64,000 nucleotides of DNA, taken from positions 62,001-126,000 of the forward strand of contig CAZDWZ010000004.1 of NCBI GenBank assembly GCA_964509425.1, written 5' to 3'. The notes below the pieces were generated by a model, which saw only the letters and a program-made list of their open reading frames with translations, did no database searches and was not told the DNA's origin. Every line of letters starts with the position of its first letter. Positions within the stretch are counted from its first letter, which is position 1. This document shows positions 1 to 8,068 of the stretch, piece after piece. Both the position numbers and the translations under genes were made by a program. Origin of the DNA: CAZDWZ01 sp964509425. Lineage in GTDB: Bacteria; Bdellovibrionota_C; UBA2361; SZUA-149; CAZDWZ01.

Positions 1-507
1 GTGGTCGACACAAAACTTCATGGAAACCTGTCGGCGGTAGCTCCCTCGTCGCTGATCGTCCATTCTGACTTGGAGGCAGGCCCCGGTACTGCGGATTCCT
101 CTGAAGCGCGATTTTGCGCGCTGTTGAATCCCTCCTGCCTTCTCATGGGCGAGAAGGACTTTCCGCGTTTGCTCGGACTCGGTGGCCTCAAAACAGCGCT
201 CATCCGGGTGCCCACCGTCCGAGATGCCGACCAGATACCCTGGTCCTCTTTTTCGGCCTCCTTGTCGGCAGAAGAGCGATTTCAGGCTATGTATGTTCCC
301 CGAACCCTCGCGAAGGCGAAAGAGATCGCGCAGCGGATGAATGCCGGCAGGGCGGAAATAGTCGAGAAAAGCATCGAAAACTTAGAGAAAGCGGGTGACA
401 TTCGTGTGGAAAGATGTGAGTTCCTCGACTCCCGTCTTTGTGTCGAAGTCGATATCGGGAGGTTTGTAATTCGAGACAACATCGAATTGCCGGTAAGTCA
501 TGAGTAA
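1..507 (+). CDS. PanC-like protein, C-terminal part (5' end outside window)
   Basis: The reading frame is open to the first base, so the gene probably begins upstream. The visible 168 residues resemble the C-terminal half of pantoate--beta-alanine ligase: GEKDF near residue 50, then VPTVRDAD near 70 and LSAEER near 87, in the order and spacing of PanC. Two catalytic signatures look altered. The SSRN motif is replaced by SSFSAS, and the segment just before GEKDF has no recognisable RPGHF stretch. PanC condenses pantoate and beta-alanine in pantothenate synthesis, but this copy may be a diverged paralogue. It overlaps smpB by 8 bp, so the two are probably cotranscribed. The family assignment is fairly secure; retained activity is doubtful. 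Confidence 0.6.
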   Translation: MVDTKLHGNLSAVAPSSLIVHSDLEAGPGTADSSEARFCALLNPSCLLMGEKDFPRLLGLGGLKTALIRVPTVRDADQIPWSSFSASLSAEERFQAMYVPRTLAKAKEIAQRMNAGRAEIVEKSIENLEKAGDIRVERCEFLDSRLCVEVDIGRFVIRDNIELPVSHE

Positions 508-970
508 AAGCGAAAAAGACAGCGGGATGACGATTGTCTCGCAGAATAAGAAAGCATCACACGATTATCTGATCGTGAGCCGAATTGAGGCCGGGATCGT
601 GCTGACGGGCGGCGAAGTGAAATCAGTCCGCGCTGGTTCTATCAACCTGCGCGATAGCTACGTCAGAGTCAAAAATGGGGAAGCGTTTCTCCTGAACTGC
701 CACATCCAACCCTACAAGTTTGCTGCGATGACCGAGGAGAAGGACATCCGTGAGCGGAAGCTACTCCTGCACCGAAAAGAGATCGACAAGATGCAGATTG
801 AGATTACTCACAAAGGGAACTCGGTGATCCCGACGAAAGCGTATTTCAAACAGGGGAAATGCAAAATTGAACTCGGAATCGGGAAAGGCAAAAAGCATCA
901 CGATAAACGCGACTCAATCAAAAAGCGCGAAGCGGATCGTGCGATTGCCCGCGTCATGAAGCGGCGATGA
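500..970 (+). CDS. smpB: SsrA-binding protein SmpB
   Basis: SmpB binds tmRNA and brings it to stalled ribosomes for trans-translation in the cytoplasm. The 156 residues carry the family core from start to end: QNKKASHDY near residue 15, EAGIVLTGGEVKSVR near 30, then INLRDSYVRVKNGEAFL, and a basic C-terminal tail with KKHHDKRDSIKKREADR. Length matches the family. A second possible start is the ATG at 527, which would give MTIVSQNKK, closer to many homologues; neither ATG has a strong ribosome binding site. The gene overlaps the end of the upstream PanC-like gene. No ssrA gene is seen in this window. Confidence 0.97.
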   Translation: MSKSEKDSGMTIVSQNKKASHDYLIVSRIEAGIVLTGGEVKSVRAGSINLRDSYVRVKNGEAFLLNCHIQPYKFAAMTEEKDIRERKLLLHRKEIDKMQIEITHKGNSVIPTKAYFKQGKCKIELGIGKGKKHHDKRDSIKKREADRAIARVMKRR

Positions 971-980
971 GAGTGAGAAT

Positions 981-1409
981 TTAGTGTGCGCGGACACGTT
1001 CTTTTTTCAGGAACGCGTCATAGGAGCCGCTGCCGCCATCAGCTACGATTTTCAGTGACGCTTGAAGTTCCGGCCGCAACATTTCGAGAAGTCCGTAAAA
1101 CAGTCGCATCTGGCGATGAGCAAGCACAGCGTTTCCGCGGGCGATGAGAAGTTGTAATCGGATTGCCTCTCGTCGCAACTGGCGCACCGCGGGGCGAATC
1201 TGAAGAAGGTGGTCTCCCAAGAGCTTACGGCGCTCGCGCGAGAGCGTTTCCGATTTCATCTTTTGAAAAGTCTGAGACTGAGCAAACTGCGCTTCAGCTC
1301 GATGAAGGGCCGCAAACATGTGGGGGACGATGTGTTCCATAGATAAACACTCATCCGGACGGGGCGGGATTCCGCTTCGGAAATTCAGCGAAACTGATTT
1401 CGGCACCAT
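981..1409 (-). CDS. Hypothetical protein, arginine-rich helical
   Basis: I do not recognise this 142-residue protein. It has no signal peptide or membrane segment. It is rich in Arg, Leu, Ala and Gln and looks almost entirely helical, with a basic stretch around residues 70-110. The ATG at 1409 is preceded by GGGGAG only 3 bases away; an internal ATG at 1340 is an alternative. It lies convergent to smpB with a 10 bp gap and divergent from the next gene. Codon use looks coding-like, but assignment as a real gene rests on the open frame and context only. Confidence 0.55.
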   Translation of the reverse strand: MVPKSVSLNFRSGIPPRPDECLSMEHIVPHMFAALHRAEAQFAQSQTFQKMKSETLSRERRKLLGDHLLQIRPAVRQLRREAIRLQLLIARGNAVLAHRQMRLFYGLLEMLRPELQASLKIVADGGSGSYDAFLKKERVRAH

Positions 1410-1477
1410 CTTCTCCCCAATCCTTTATCGTATTGAGAATTCACGAGAAAAACAGAAATCTCTTGAGAATTTAGTCG

Positions 1478-1508
1478 TAGACAGATTCAACCTCATAAAC
1501 ACTATAAT
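1478..1508 (+). promoter_or_regulatory. Putative sigma-70 promoter for the 1559 gene
   Basis: A perfect TATAAT (1503-1508) lies about 50 bases before the ATG at 1559. TAGACA (1478-1483) could serve as the -35 box, though the 19-base spacer is longer than ideal. The surrounding sequence is AT-rich compared with the genes. Confidence 0.4.
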
Positions 1509-1558
1509 ATGCAGATTCATCCGATGCAGGTGAAGAAAAATCTCGGGAGAGCTGAATT

Positions 1559-2128
1559 ATGAACGGCCGAATCGCGCTGGGAGCCGGATTACTCATTGCC
1601 ACTTGCTGCATCGTTTTCTTGCTGAAGCCGCCGCCGACTCCTGATGCTGCTCCTAAGGTGCATCGCGGAGAAGTGCAGCAGGAGGTCCCTTCCCGGTTGA
1701 TGCAAAAAGCCGATGGTGACGATTTTGTACCGACTGATCCCGAGAGCTTAGAAGTGGGGAGTGAGCGCGAAATGAAGGGCTCAGATCGACTCCGGCGTCA
1801 AAATGGCAACCAGGATTCTCGAGGCCGATCGCTCTCGACCGGTTTCGGGCGAAGCGCTGAACGAGAAAGCCTGCCGCTTGGTGAACTGCGACTCCCGATT
1901 GAGCGAGACGACATCATCGCCGGTGGGGCTCGGGGCGGGCTCCCAACGTTGGGAAGCGGTTCCGCTCCAGCGGCGTCTGCGGTTCCTTCGCCTGGCGAGT
2001 ACAGCGAAGAGCGGGCCCGTGTTGAAGACAAAGTTCCTCAGGTGAAGGACTATCTCGGAAAAGTGAACGACTTGCTCGAGCGCGCTGTTCAGGATGCGGC
2101 CACCGAAACTCCGACGGCGATGCCGTAG
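1559..2128 (+). CDS. Hypothetical membrane-anchored protein, low complexity
   Basis: The 189-residue product has one N-terminal hydrophobic segment (about residues 5-22, ALGAGLLIATCCIVFLL), followed by a Pro-, Glu- and Arg-rich, probably disordered region. The last 40 residues look helical. The hydrophobic segment contains two cysteines but no clear lipobox, so it is likely an uncleaved anchor with the rest in the periplasm. The ATG is preceded by GGGAG about 9 bases upstream. I recognise no family. It stands alone between genes of opposite strand. Confidence 0.55.
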   Translation: MNGRIALGAGLLIATCCIVFLLKPPPTPDAAPKVHRGEVQQEVPSRLMQKADGDDFVPTDPESLEVGSEREMKGSDRLRRQNGNQDSRGRSLSTGFGRSAERESLPLGELRLPIERDDIIAGGARGGLPTLGSGSAPAASAVPSPGEYSEERARVEDKVPQVKDYLGKVNDLLERAVQDAATETPTAMP

Positions 2129-2162
2129 AACTTACGCCGCTATTGAACTTGTTTTGAAAGCG

Positions 2163-2957
2163 TCAGTGAAGCACATTCGAAGGAGTCGCCGGAGCGAGCA
2201 CGGTGGATGATACAGGCCGCGCCGAACTTCGGAACCCAGCCGCCAGCGAGTCGGTGACGCGCTCGGCCTCCTGGCGGAAGGCCTGATTCTCCAAGTGAAT
2301 CTCGTGAAAGCGGGCGTCTCCACCGATGTCGTGGACAAGCTGTCCCTGAAGCAGAGGTTGGTTGTGGAGCGCCTCCTCCGTTGTGCGTCCGATCACTCGA
2401 ATCGTGTACGTTTTCTTTCCCTCCGACCAGCTTGCTGAAAGGTGCTGCAACAGAAGGAGCATCAACTCCCGGCAGCCCGAAAGCGCGAGAATAAGTTGCT
2501 CGGTGAACGTCGCCCGGAGCGAGCCGGGAAGTGTTTCCTCTGTCGAGAGATCCTTCGCTGCCTGAGCACCCGTCGCCAGCAGCCAGAAGCGAGATGCGGT
2601 CGTGTTTACAAATGCGCTTGGGAACTCCCTCTGCTCGAGCTCGTACCCGAGGGCGTTAACCTGCCTGAAATACGAGCGATAGCGCTCATTTCGCTTGCTC
2701 TCTTCACGGAACTCCAGTCCCGTGTCGACGAGCCCGAACGCCAGATTTGCCGGAAATGCCCCGCCTTCGAGGACGATTTGAGGGTTTGCTAAGATAACCT
2801 CGGCGAGGGTCGGTGGGAGTTCGGGATAGACGAGAGCGTATATAAGCTCCAAAACCGCCTCACGTTCGGGCGGAGTCCAGATCATTCTCGAGACCAGCTC
2901 TTCAACCTTTTTTCGTCCGTAAAACATTTCTCGCCCTTTAAAGGCCCTAAAAACCAT
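2163..2957 (-). CDS. Hypothetical protein, 264 aa
   Basis: A cytoplasmic-looking protein without signal peptide or obvious membrane helix. The N-terminal half has short helices and a conserved-looking patch (LELIYALVYPELPPTLAEV, residues 37-55). A leucine-rich stretch (RELMLLLLQHL, near residue 168) probably packs in the core. The C-terminal 30 residues are Ser/Pro/Ala-rich and probably disordered. I recognise no domain. MVFRAFKGREMF offers starts at residue 1 and residue 11. Codon use and a plausible upstream promoter support a real gene. Confidence 0.55.
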   Translation of the reverse strand: MVFRAFKGREMFYGRKKVEELVSRMIWTPPEREAVLELIYALVYPELPPTLAEVILANPQIVLEGGAFPANLAFGLVDTGLEFREESKRNERYRSYFRQVNALGYELEQREFPSAFVNTTASRFWLLATGAQAAKDLSTEETLPGSLRATFTEQLILALSGCRELMLLLLQHLSASWSEGKKTYTIRVIGRTTEEALHNQPLLQGQLVHDIGGDARFHEIHLENQAFRQEAERVTDSLAAGFRSSARPVSSTVLAPATPSNVLH

Positions 2958-2996
2958 CTGCCAGCCCGAGGTTCCAGGAGGCCGACGGTATATTTC

Positions 2997-3026
2997 ATTA
3001 TATCGGCCTAAAAGCGGCTAAAAAAG
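2997..3026 (-). promoter_or_regulatory. Putative promoter for the 2957 gene
   Basis: On the minus strand a perfect TATAAT (+ strand ATTATA, 2997-3002) lies about 40 bases before the ATG at 2957. The -35 position, 17 bases upstream, is only a T-run, so the call rests mainly on the -10 box. Confidence 0.3.
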
Positions 3027-3152
3027 AGGACAAATCGCACGATTTTTGGGTCTCTCACGGGTATCGACCGAGAGAACACAGCAGGTTTCCGGAAGCGGAA
3101 AGATGCTCGAAAGGACAGAGGAAATGGGGGGAATCGGGAGTATTTTCCGGTT

Positions 3153-3929
3153 TTACCAGTAACGCTCGACGTGGATGTTTCCGGGATCCTTCTTCTTGTG
3201 ATGCTTCATTTCGTAGGCCGCGAGCATCAGTTCGAGGTCGTCAATCATCTGGGGGTTCCCACAAAGGAGCACATGGACGTCTTCTTTGGTGATGGGTTTT
3301 CCAAGACTCTCTGCGACCAGGCCGCGCTCGAAGAGCGACTGCACTCGGCCTCGCGCGCCGGTCCATGATGAGCCCTCAGGTTCACGCGTCAGCGTGGGAA
3401 GATAAGCAAACCATGGATAGCGAGCTTGGAAGTCTTCGAAGTCTTTTTTGTATCCAAGATCTTGTTGGAGCCGAGCGCCGTGGATCAGAACCACACGTCG
3501 CCAGGGCGGATTTTCACAATGCTCGCGGAGCATGGAAACGAAAGGCGCGAGACCGGTTCCCGTTGCGACCATAAGCAGGTCTTTCCCAGGCGGAACTTCA
3601 TTGAGCGTGAATTTTCCTTTGATTTTGGGCCCGCACCAGAGCCGGGCGCCAAGGTTCAAATGCCAAAGTTGGCTTGTGAAATATCCCTCGTGGACGCGAA
3701 CAATATAAAATTCCAGATCTTCGTCGGGATGCGATCTCGAAGCGATCGAGTATGAACGCCGTTCAACCTTGTCGAGTTCTTCAGGCGAAGCGGGAGGAAC
3801 GGCCAGCTCGGCGTATTGACCCGGTGTAAACGGAGGTATCGGTTGGTCGGGGCGTACACGTATGATCGTCAACTCGGGATTTATGTCCTCACGATAGGTG
3901 AGAGTCGCGTTTCCGGTGTAATCCGCCAT
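3153..3929 (-). CDS. Ferredoxin--NADP reductase family oxidoreductase
   Basis: A 258-residue flavoprotein expected to pass electrons between NADPH and ferredoxin or flavodoxin through FAD in the cytoplasm. It shows the family layout: an FAD-binding barrel with RRSYSIASR (near residue 57), then the NADP fold with VATGTGLAPFVSML (near 120), and the conserved nucleotide-binding segment VLLCGNPQMIDD (near 222). It ends in ERYW; a terminal aromatic stacking on the flavin is typical of bacterial FNRs. Length fits the bacterial type. It lies just downstream of the mlaA-like gene on the same strand with a 23 bp gap. Confidence 0.88.
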   Translation of the reverse strand: MADYTGNATLTYREDINPELTIIRVRPDQPIPPFTPGQYAELAVPPASPEELDKVERRSYSIASRSHPDEDLEFYIVRVHEGYFTSQLWHLNLGARLWCGPKIKGKFTLNEVPPGKDLLMVATGTGLAPFVSMLREHCENPPWRRVVLIHGARLQQDLGYKKDFEDFQARYPWFAYLPTLTREPEGSSWTGARGRVQSLFERGLVAESLGKPITKEDVHVLLCGNPQMIDDLELMLAAYEMKHHKKKDPGNIHVERYW

Positions 3930-3952
3930 ATTCGTTCGTTCTCAGAACCGGC

Positions 3953-4759
3953 CTAAAACTTGCCGGTATCCTCTTTCACTGCTTTATTGCTCTCGGTTTT
4001 TTCGCCCGCCCCGACTTCCTCTTCGTATTCGGGAGTTTCGTCGTCGGGCGGGTTATTATCGTAAATAACGTTCTGCCGCACCTGATGGTAGGTCGAGCGG
4101 ATAAAGGCATAATAATCGAGGGACGTGTCCTTCGCGCTTTCGAGTCCTTCATCCAACCGGGCCCGGGTATCTATCGCACCCAGCACCTGAAATCCATATG
4201 TGACGTATTCTCCGTCGTCAGCAAGCACCGCAAAGTAGTTGAGTGGGTTTAGAAAGCCGTCTGCAATTCGTCCGATTCCGTCCCGAGCGTTGGTTGGTCC
4301 CATGAATGGAATAACGAGATAAAATCCTTCACCGATCCCCCAGTTTCCGAATGCCGACCCTGTATCCTCAGGATGGTGCTCGAGGTCAAATTCGGATTCG
4401 GCGAGATCAAAAAGCCCGCCGACTCCTATCGTGGAATTAATGACGAAACGCGCCGAGTGGATTCCTGCCTGCTCGAATTTCAACTGCAGGACATCGCTCA
4501 CCAGGTACACCGGGAACGCAATGTTTTCGAAGAAGTTCCCGACCGAGTCTCGTGCCGGTTTCGGCAGCACCCATTTGTAACCTTTTGCGACTGGGCCGAG
4601 GAGGTAGTCGTCGAACTTTTGATTGAACCAAAAGATGCCGCGATTCATCGGCTCAAGGGGATCAGGTGTCTGCGCGAAGGTCACATTCGCGAACAGAAGC
4701 ACGCTCCAAACTGCGTGGAGGAAGAAGAGGAAGACTTTGGTTCGACCAGGAAAAATCAT
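3953..4759 (-). CDS. mlaA: MlaA/VacJ family phospholipid-removal protein
   Basis: MlaA sits in the outer membrane and removes mislocalised phospholipids from its outer leaflet, feeding the Mla pathway. The family core is clear: DPLEPMNRGIFWFN (near residue 32), a central PARDSVGNFFENIAFPV region, INSTIGVGGLFDLA, and GIGEGFYLVIPFMGPT. The N-terminus is a signal peptide ending ANVTFAQ, but I see no lipobox cysteine, unlike the lipoprotein MlaA of enterobacteria. The C-terminal 40 residues are strongly acidic and probably disordered. No mlaBCDEF genes are present nearby. Confidence 0.9.
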   Translation of the reverse strand: MIFPGRTKVFLFFLHAVWSVLLFANVTFAQTPDPLEPMNRGIFWFNQKFDDYLLGPVAKGYKWVLPKPARDSVGNFFENIAFPVYLVSDVLQLKFEQAGIHSARFVINSTIGVGGLFDLAESEFDLEHHPEDTGSAFGNWGIGEGFYLVIPFMGPTNARDGIGRIADGFLNPLNYFAVLADDGEYVTYGFQVLGAIDTRARLDEGLESAKDTSLDYYAFIRSTYHQVRQNVIYDNNPPDDETPEYEEEVGAGEKTESNKAVKEDTGKF

Positions 4760-5026
4760 ATGGGCTCCGCTGTGTTACTGACTTATAGCCCCAATCAACG
4801 GGAAGGGGCCAGTGCTCCCGCCATTTAGTTTTCGCTGAAATGGACTGAAACAATTAGGGGAGTCCGACTCGGCTTCGCCTCAAGGTTTTCACTCTTTCGC
4901 GGATAGTCCGGCCGAATAAATGGTTGCAGCTCGATATCCTCCATTCCCCCTGGAATCGACGCCTCGCGAAGCCTGGTCCTTACGAATTGAAGATGATAAG
5001 CACTCTGTTTACTTCGGAGAAGCGCC

Positions 5027-5950
5027 ATGTTTAACCACGAGGAATTGAAAGTTTACTGCCGGGGCCAGTTCTTGCCGTTTAAAGACGCAACGCTGAGTAT
5101 CGGGAATACCGGTTTCTTATATGGACTTGGTATTTTCACGGGAATGCGGGCGCACTTCAATGAGCTTCACAATAAGCTCTACTTGTTCCGGCCTGAAGCT
5201 CATTACGAACGGATGCGGTTTGGCTGCAAGGTCTTTCGCTTCAATGGATTCCTCGAAAAATATACCTATCACGCGTTCCTCGAAGTTCTTCGAGAACTCT
5301 TCCGCCAGAACCAGATTCGCGAAGATGTCTATATACGTGTGAGTCAGTTCAGCGACGAAAACCGGATCACCCCGAAGTTCGTCTACAAGGATTCTCTTTC
5401 TGCCTTTTTGTACCCGCTCGGCGATTACGTGCCGTCGAGTGGAATGCGCTGCATGGTATCGAGCTGGGGGCGAGTTGAAGAGAATGCGATGCCCGCGCGA
5501 CTGAAGTGTCATGGCGCCTACTGCAACACCGCTTTCGCCAAGTCGGAGGCGCTTTCGAACGGATACGACGAGGCGCTCTTCATGAACTCGCGCGGTCATG
5601 TCATCGAAGGAAGTGCCGAGAATATCTTCATGGTCGCGGACGGGTACCTCATTACCCCTCCAAAGTCCGACAACATACTTGAAGGTATCACGCGCGATAC
5701 TGTCATGAGGCTGGCGAAGGAAGAAGGAATCCCCGTCGTCGAACGTTCGATTGGTCGGACGGAGCTCTACCGGGCTGAGGAGGTGTTCCTTACTGGGACC
5801 GGGGCCAAAGTCTCTCCGGTAGTGGAGATCGATAAATATAAGGTCGGAGAGGGGGATATCGGCCCGATTTCGAAGCATCTTCAGAGCCTCTATCTCCGGG
5901 TTGTGCGGGGCGAGGTCGAGAAGTATCGCGATTGGTTAGTTGAGGTGTAA
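5027..5950 (+). CDS. ilvE: Branched-chain amino acid aminotransferase
   Basis: PLP-dependent class IV aminotransferase, expected to transfer the amino group between glutamate and Leu, Ile or Val in the cytoplasm. The 307-residue protein has the class IV landmarks: a candidate Schiff-base lysine in RLKCHGAYCN (near residue 163), the EGSAENIF motif near 200, ITPPKSDNILEGITR near 212, and the C-terminal FLTGTGAKVSPV loop that contacts cofactor phosphate. D-amino acid aminotransferase and 4-amino-4-deoxychorismate lyase are related alternatives, but length and motifs fit IlvE best. The gene stands alone, divergent from mlaA. Confidence 0.87.
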   Translation: MFNHEELKVYCRGQFLPFKDATLSIGNTGFLYGLGIFTGMRAHFNELHNKLYLFRPEAHYERMRFGCKVFRFNGFLEKYTYHAFLEVLRELFRQNQIREDVYIRVSQFSDENRITPKFVYKDSLSAFLYPLGDYVPSSGMRCMVSSWGRVEENAMPARLKCHGAYCNTAFAKSEALSNGYDEALFMNSRGHVIEGSAENIFMVADGYLITPPKSDNILEGITRDTVMRLAKEEGIPVVERSIGRTELYRAEEVFLTGTGAKVSPVVEIDKYKVGEGDIGPISKHLQSLYLRVVRGEVEKYRDWLVEV

Positions 5951-6290
5951 TCTCAACGTCATCCGTCCGTAACCGACGTTTACCTGAGACATTCCGAATA
6001 CCTATTCGGCGAAAAAGATTTCGCTTAGCGAAGTTGCGCCTGATATTTTGGAAGTAGGCGGATACTGCCACAGTCGGCTTTTAGAACGCCGGTTCTTTGA
6101 AAAGCGAAATTGGTTATCGTGATTTTCATGTAGTCGCTGGTATTTCGCCACACCATACCGAGAGTGGCATCAACGGAGCACTGCCGACTACAGTCAGAAA
6201 AGGTTATCATCGCTTTTTTATTCTGGTTGTATTTCTCTTGCTGATTGAGCTTTTTGCATACCGTGTCCTTCGGACCTCGCCGAACGCACA
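5951..6290. other. Intergenic region, no supported gene
   Basis: About 340 bases after ilvE. A short inverted repeat (TTCGC-TTA-GCGAA, about 6022-6034) is the only local structure noted. A plus-strand frame beginning at 6097 encodes a hydrophobic stretch but has no ribosome binding site and runs into the possible minus-strand gene at 6291-6578. I see no RNA gene I can name. Confidence 0.5.
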
Positions 6291-6578
6291 TCACTTTCCA
6301 AAACGAAAAAACTTCTTCACCCGATCCGTCTCGTGAATATCTCTCACGACGTCGGCGATCGGGCTTTCGCCATTTTTGGGAAGTCGGACCTGTCCCCGAC
6401 AGAGCGCGTACGCGCGGAGTCGGAAGGACACGGTAGGGCGCCCAAATAGCTCAATCTCGGCGCTGCACTTATCATTTTTTTTAACGTTTTCAGGGTTCTC
6501 AACGGCGGAGCTACTCCTAGCTCTATCGTGTCCAGTGTTGTTCATCGCCTCCAGCTTGGCATAAGAGCTCATTGTCAA
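6291..6578 (-). CDS. Possible small hypothetical protein
   Basis: A 95-residue frame on the minus strand. Its C-terminal half (about residues 38-95) has codons ending mostly in G or C and reads like a folded basic protein: AEIELFGRPTVSFRLRAY, then ESPIADVVRDI and DRVKKFF. The N-terminal part is less convincing and starts at TTG (6578), with ATG at 6572 as an alternative. No clear ribosome binding site and no recognised family. It lies in an otherwise gene-poor gap, so it may be a real small gene or chance. Confidence 0.3.
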   Translation of the reverse strand: MTMSSYAKLEAMNNTGHDRARSSSAVENPENVKKNDKCSAEIELFGRPTVSFRLRAYALCRGQVRLPKNGESPIADVVRDIHETDRVKKFFRFGK

Positions 6579-6927
6579 GCGAAGGTCTCCGGTTCACTCC
6601 CACCGCAATTAGCGCACGCAGTTTAACCGCTGTGTGATCGCAAATTGTTTTGGAAGCTCGAACAAGGTGACTTTTGGCGGATGTTATCGCCTGGAAAGGA
6701 TGTGATTTGTTCGTGTCGCGATTTCCTCACGCTCTCTCCATTCTCACAAGGAATGGTGTTGGGTTTGAGTGAAGTTTTCGACTCGGCAAATTTGGAAGGA
6801 CTAACGTGGCTGTAGTCTTCCTCCTTCTGAAGTTCGCCGGCGCGGCGTGCTTGAGAACGAGGAAGTTTGAAATTCTGAAAATCGATCCGTTCCCGACCTC
6901 ATCCGGGATGAAGCCTCATGCGGCGAG
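6579..6927. other. Intergenic region, no supported gene
   Basis: About 350 bases downstream of the oxidase operon's last gene. I find no convincing open frame, repeat or terminator with a U-tract. The sequence alternates GC-rich and AT-rich stretches without periodic coding character. Confidence 0.45.
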
Positions 6928-7491
6928 TTAATCGCTTAAGGCTTCCACATCGGCGAGAAGTTTCCCTCTCGAAGCCTCGTCGTCCGAGCTATAGGACCCT
7001 CGAATCTGTTTCTCCGCATCAACGAGAACTATTCTCGTGCTGTGAATCTTCTCTGATCCATCGACGGCGAGCTTGAACGTCCCCTCCGAGAAATTCGCGA
7101 TATCCGCAGACGGACCCGTCAAGAAACGCCAGTTTTTCGGGCTTCCGAATTTCTTGGCGTATTCGCGGAGTGCTTCTGGAGTATCTCTCTCCCCATCGAT
7201 GGAGAACGAGAGAAGCTGAACTTTTGGATTCCCTTCAAGAGCGCTTGAAAAAGTCTTCATCTGCGCATTCAGCAACGGACAGGGTCCTTGGCAGGAGGCA
7301 AAGAAAAATGAGACGAGAGAGAGTTTTCCGACGAGCCGTGAACTATCAAATGGCGCTCCATCGTCGGCAGTGACGCGAAAGTCGGGGACAACGCCGTACA
7401 CGGGGAGCGGCTTTGAACGCGTGAGTCCGGCCGCGGCGAGCCCGATGAGCGAAAAGATTACGGCGATTATAATTCGTTGCGCGGACTTCAT
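6928..7491 (-). CDS. SCO1/SenC family copper chaperone
   Basis: A membrane-anchored thioredoxin-fold protein that delivers copper to, or reduces the cysteines of, the CuA site of cytochrome oxidase. The 187 residues start with an uncleaved signal anchor (residues 6-24), then VVPDFRVTADDGAPF, the copper-binding CQGPC (near residue 68), and the distal His in KIHSTRIVLVD (near 150) that completes the site. Length is typical. It is the last gene of the oxidase operon, 38 bp after subunit IV, and is the second SCO protein of the operon, the first being fused to SURF1. Confidence 0.9.
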   Translation of the reverse strand: MKSAQRIIIAVIFSLIGLAAAGLTRSKPLPVYGVVPDFRVTADDGAPFDSSRLVGKLSLVSFFFASCQGPCPLLNAQMKTFSSALEGNPKVQLLSFSIDGERDTPEALREYAKKFGSPKNWRFLTGPSADIANFSEGTFKLAVDGSEKIHSTRIVLVDAEKQIRGSYSSDDEASRGKLLADVEALSD

Positions 7492-7529
7492 ACCAAACCA
7501 AGAGTTGCTACTCCGCCACGCTCGGAAGT

Positions 7530-8063
7530 TTAATGTGCGGCCGGGGCTTGCTGCTCTGCCTTTTGCCCCGCATGTCCATGAGAGTTGTCTTTCCCATGCG
7601 CATCAGTGCCGGCAGCATTCGGTGAACCGTGTGAAGCGTCGCCGTGTCCGTGCATTTCCGGAGCGGGTTTCGCCAAGAGGTCAGCGTGCTCCTTCCAAAA
7701 CGGAATCGGATGCTCCCGGTCAGAGACGTCGCCGAGCGATCCACCAATAAGCAGGAAAAGAATCACAAGCGGGTAGACCGCGTACATGATGATGATTTTC
7801 TTCTCGAATTTCAGGTGCATGAAGAAGTATGCAACCAAAAACGCCTTGATTGAAGCGATGAAGATGGCGATGACGGTGTTCAGCTCACCGAAATCAACGC
7901 GGCTTGCGGCCACGGTGATGACGGTAAGCACCACAAGAGCCCCAAAGACTTTATTGAATACAGGGATTGGAACGATATGGCCGAGTCCTTCGTCCGCGTC
8001 CTGAGCTCGCAGTGATCCGTCGCCGAGCCATTTCCATTCGCCATGATGATCGCTGTGACTCAT
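7530..8063 (-). CDS. ctaF: Cytochrome c oxidase subunit IV
   Basis: A small accessory subunit of the caa3 oxidase in the inner membrane. The 177-residue protein has three predicted membrane helices (about residues 38-58, 62-84 and 90-110), with KAFLVAYFFMHLKFE typical of the prokaryotic COX4/CyoD family. The start at 8063 (MSHSDHHGEW) was chosen because the longer frame upstream is antisense-free filler that overlaps subunit III; this start leaves a 5 bp gap to ctaE. The last 40 residues are strikingly His-rich (HGHGDASHG, HGKDNSHGH) and could bind metal. Confidence 0.85.
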   Translation of the reverse strand: MSHSDHHGEWKWLGDGSLRAQDADEGLGHIVPIPVFNKVFGALVVLTVITVAASRVDFGELNTVIAIFIASIKAFLVAYFFMHLKFEKKIIIMYAVYPLVILFLLIGGSLGDVSDREHPIPFWKEHADLLAKPAPEMHGHGDASHGSPNAAGTDAHGKDNSHGHAGQKAEQQAPAAH

Positions 8064-8068
8064 ATTGC

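Noticed and set aside
5117..5878. 253-residue minus-strand frame opposite ilvE
   Set aside because: The plus strand has clear IlvE motifs; this is its antisense shadow.
6097..6336. Plus-strand 79-residue frame with a hydrophobic segment
   Set aside because: No ribosome binding site, AT-biased codons, and overlap with the somewhat better minus-strand frame. Not enough for a call.
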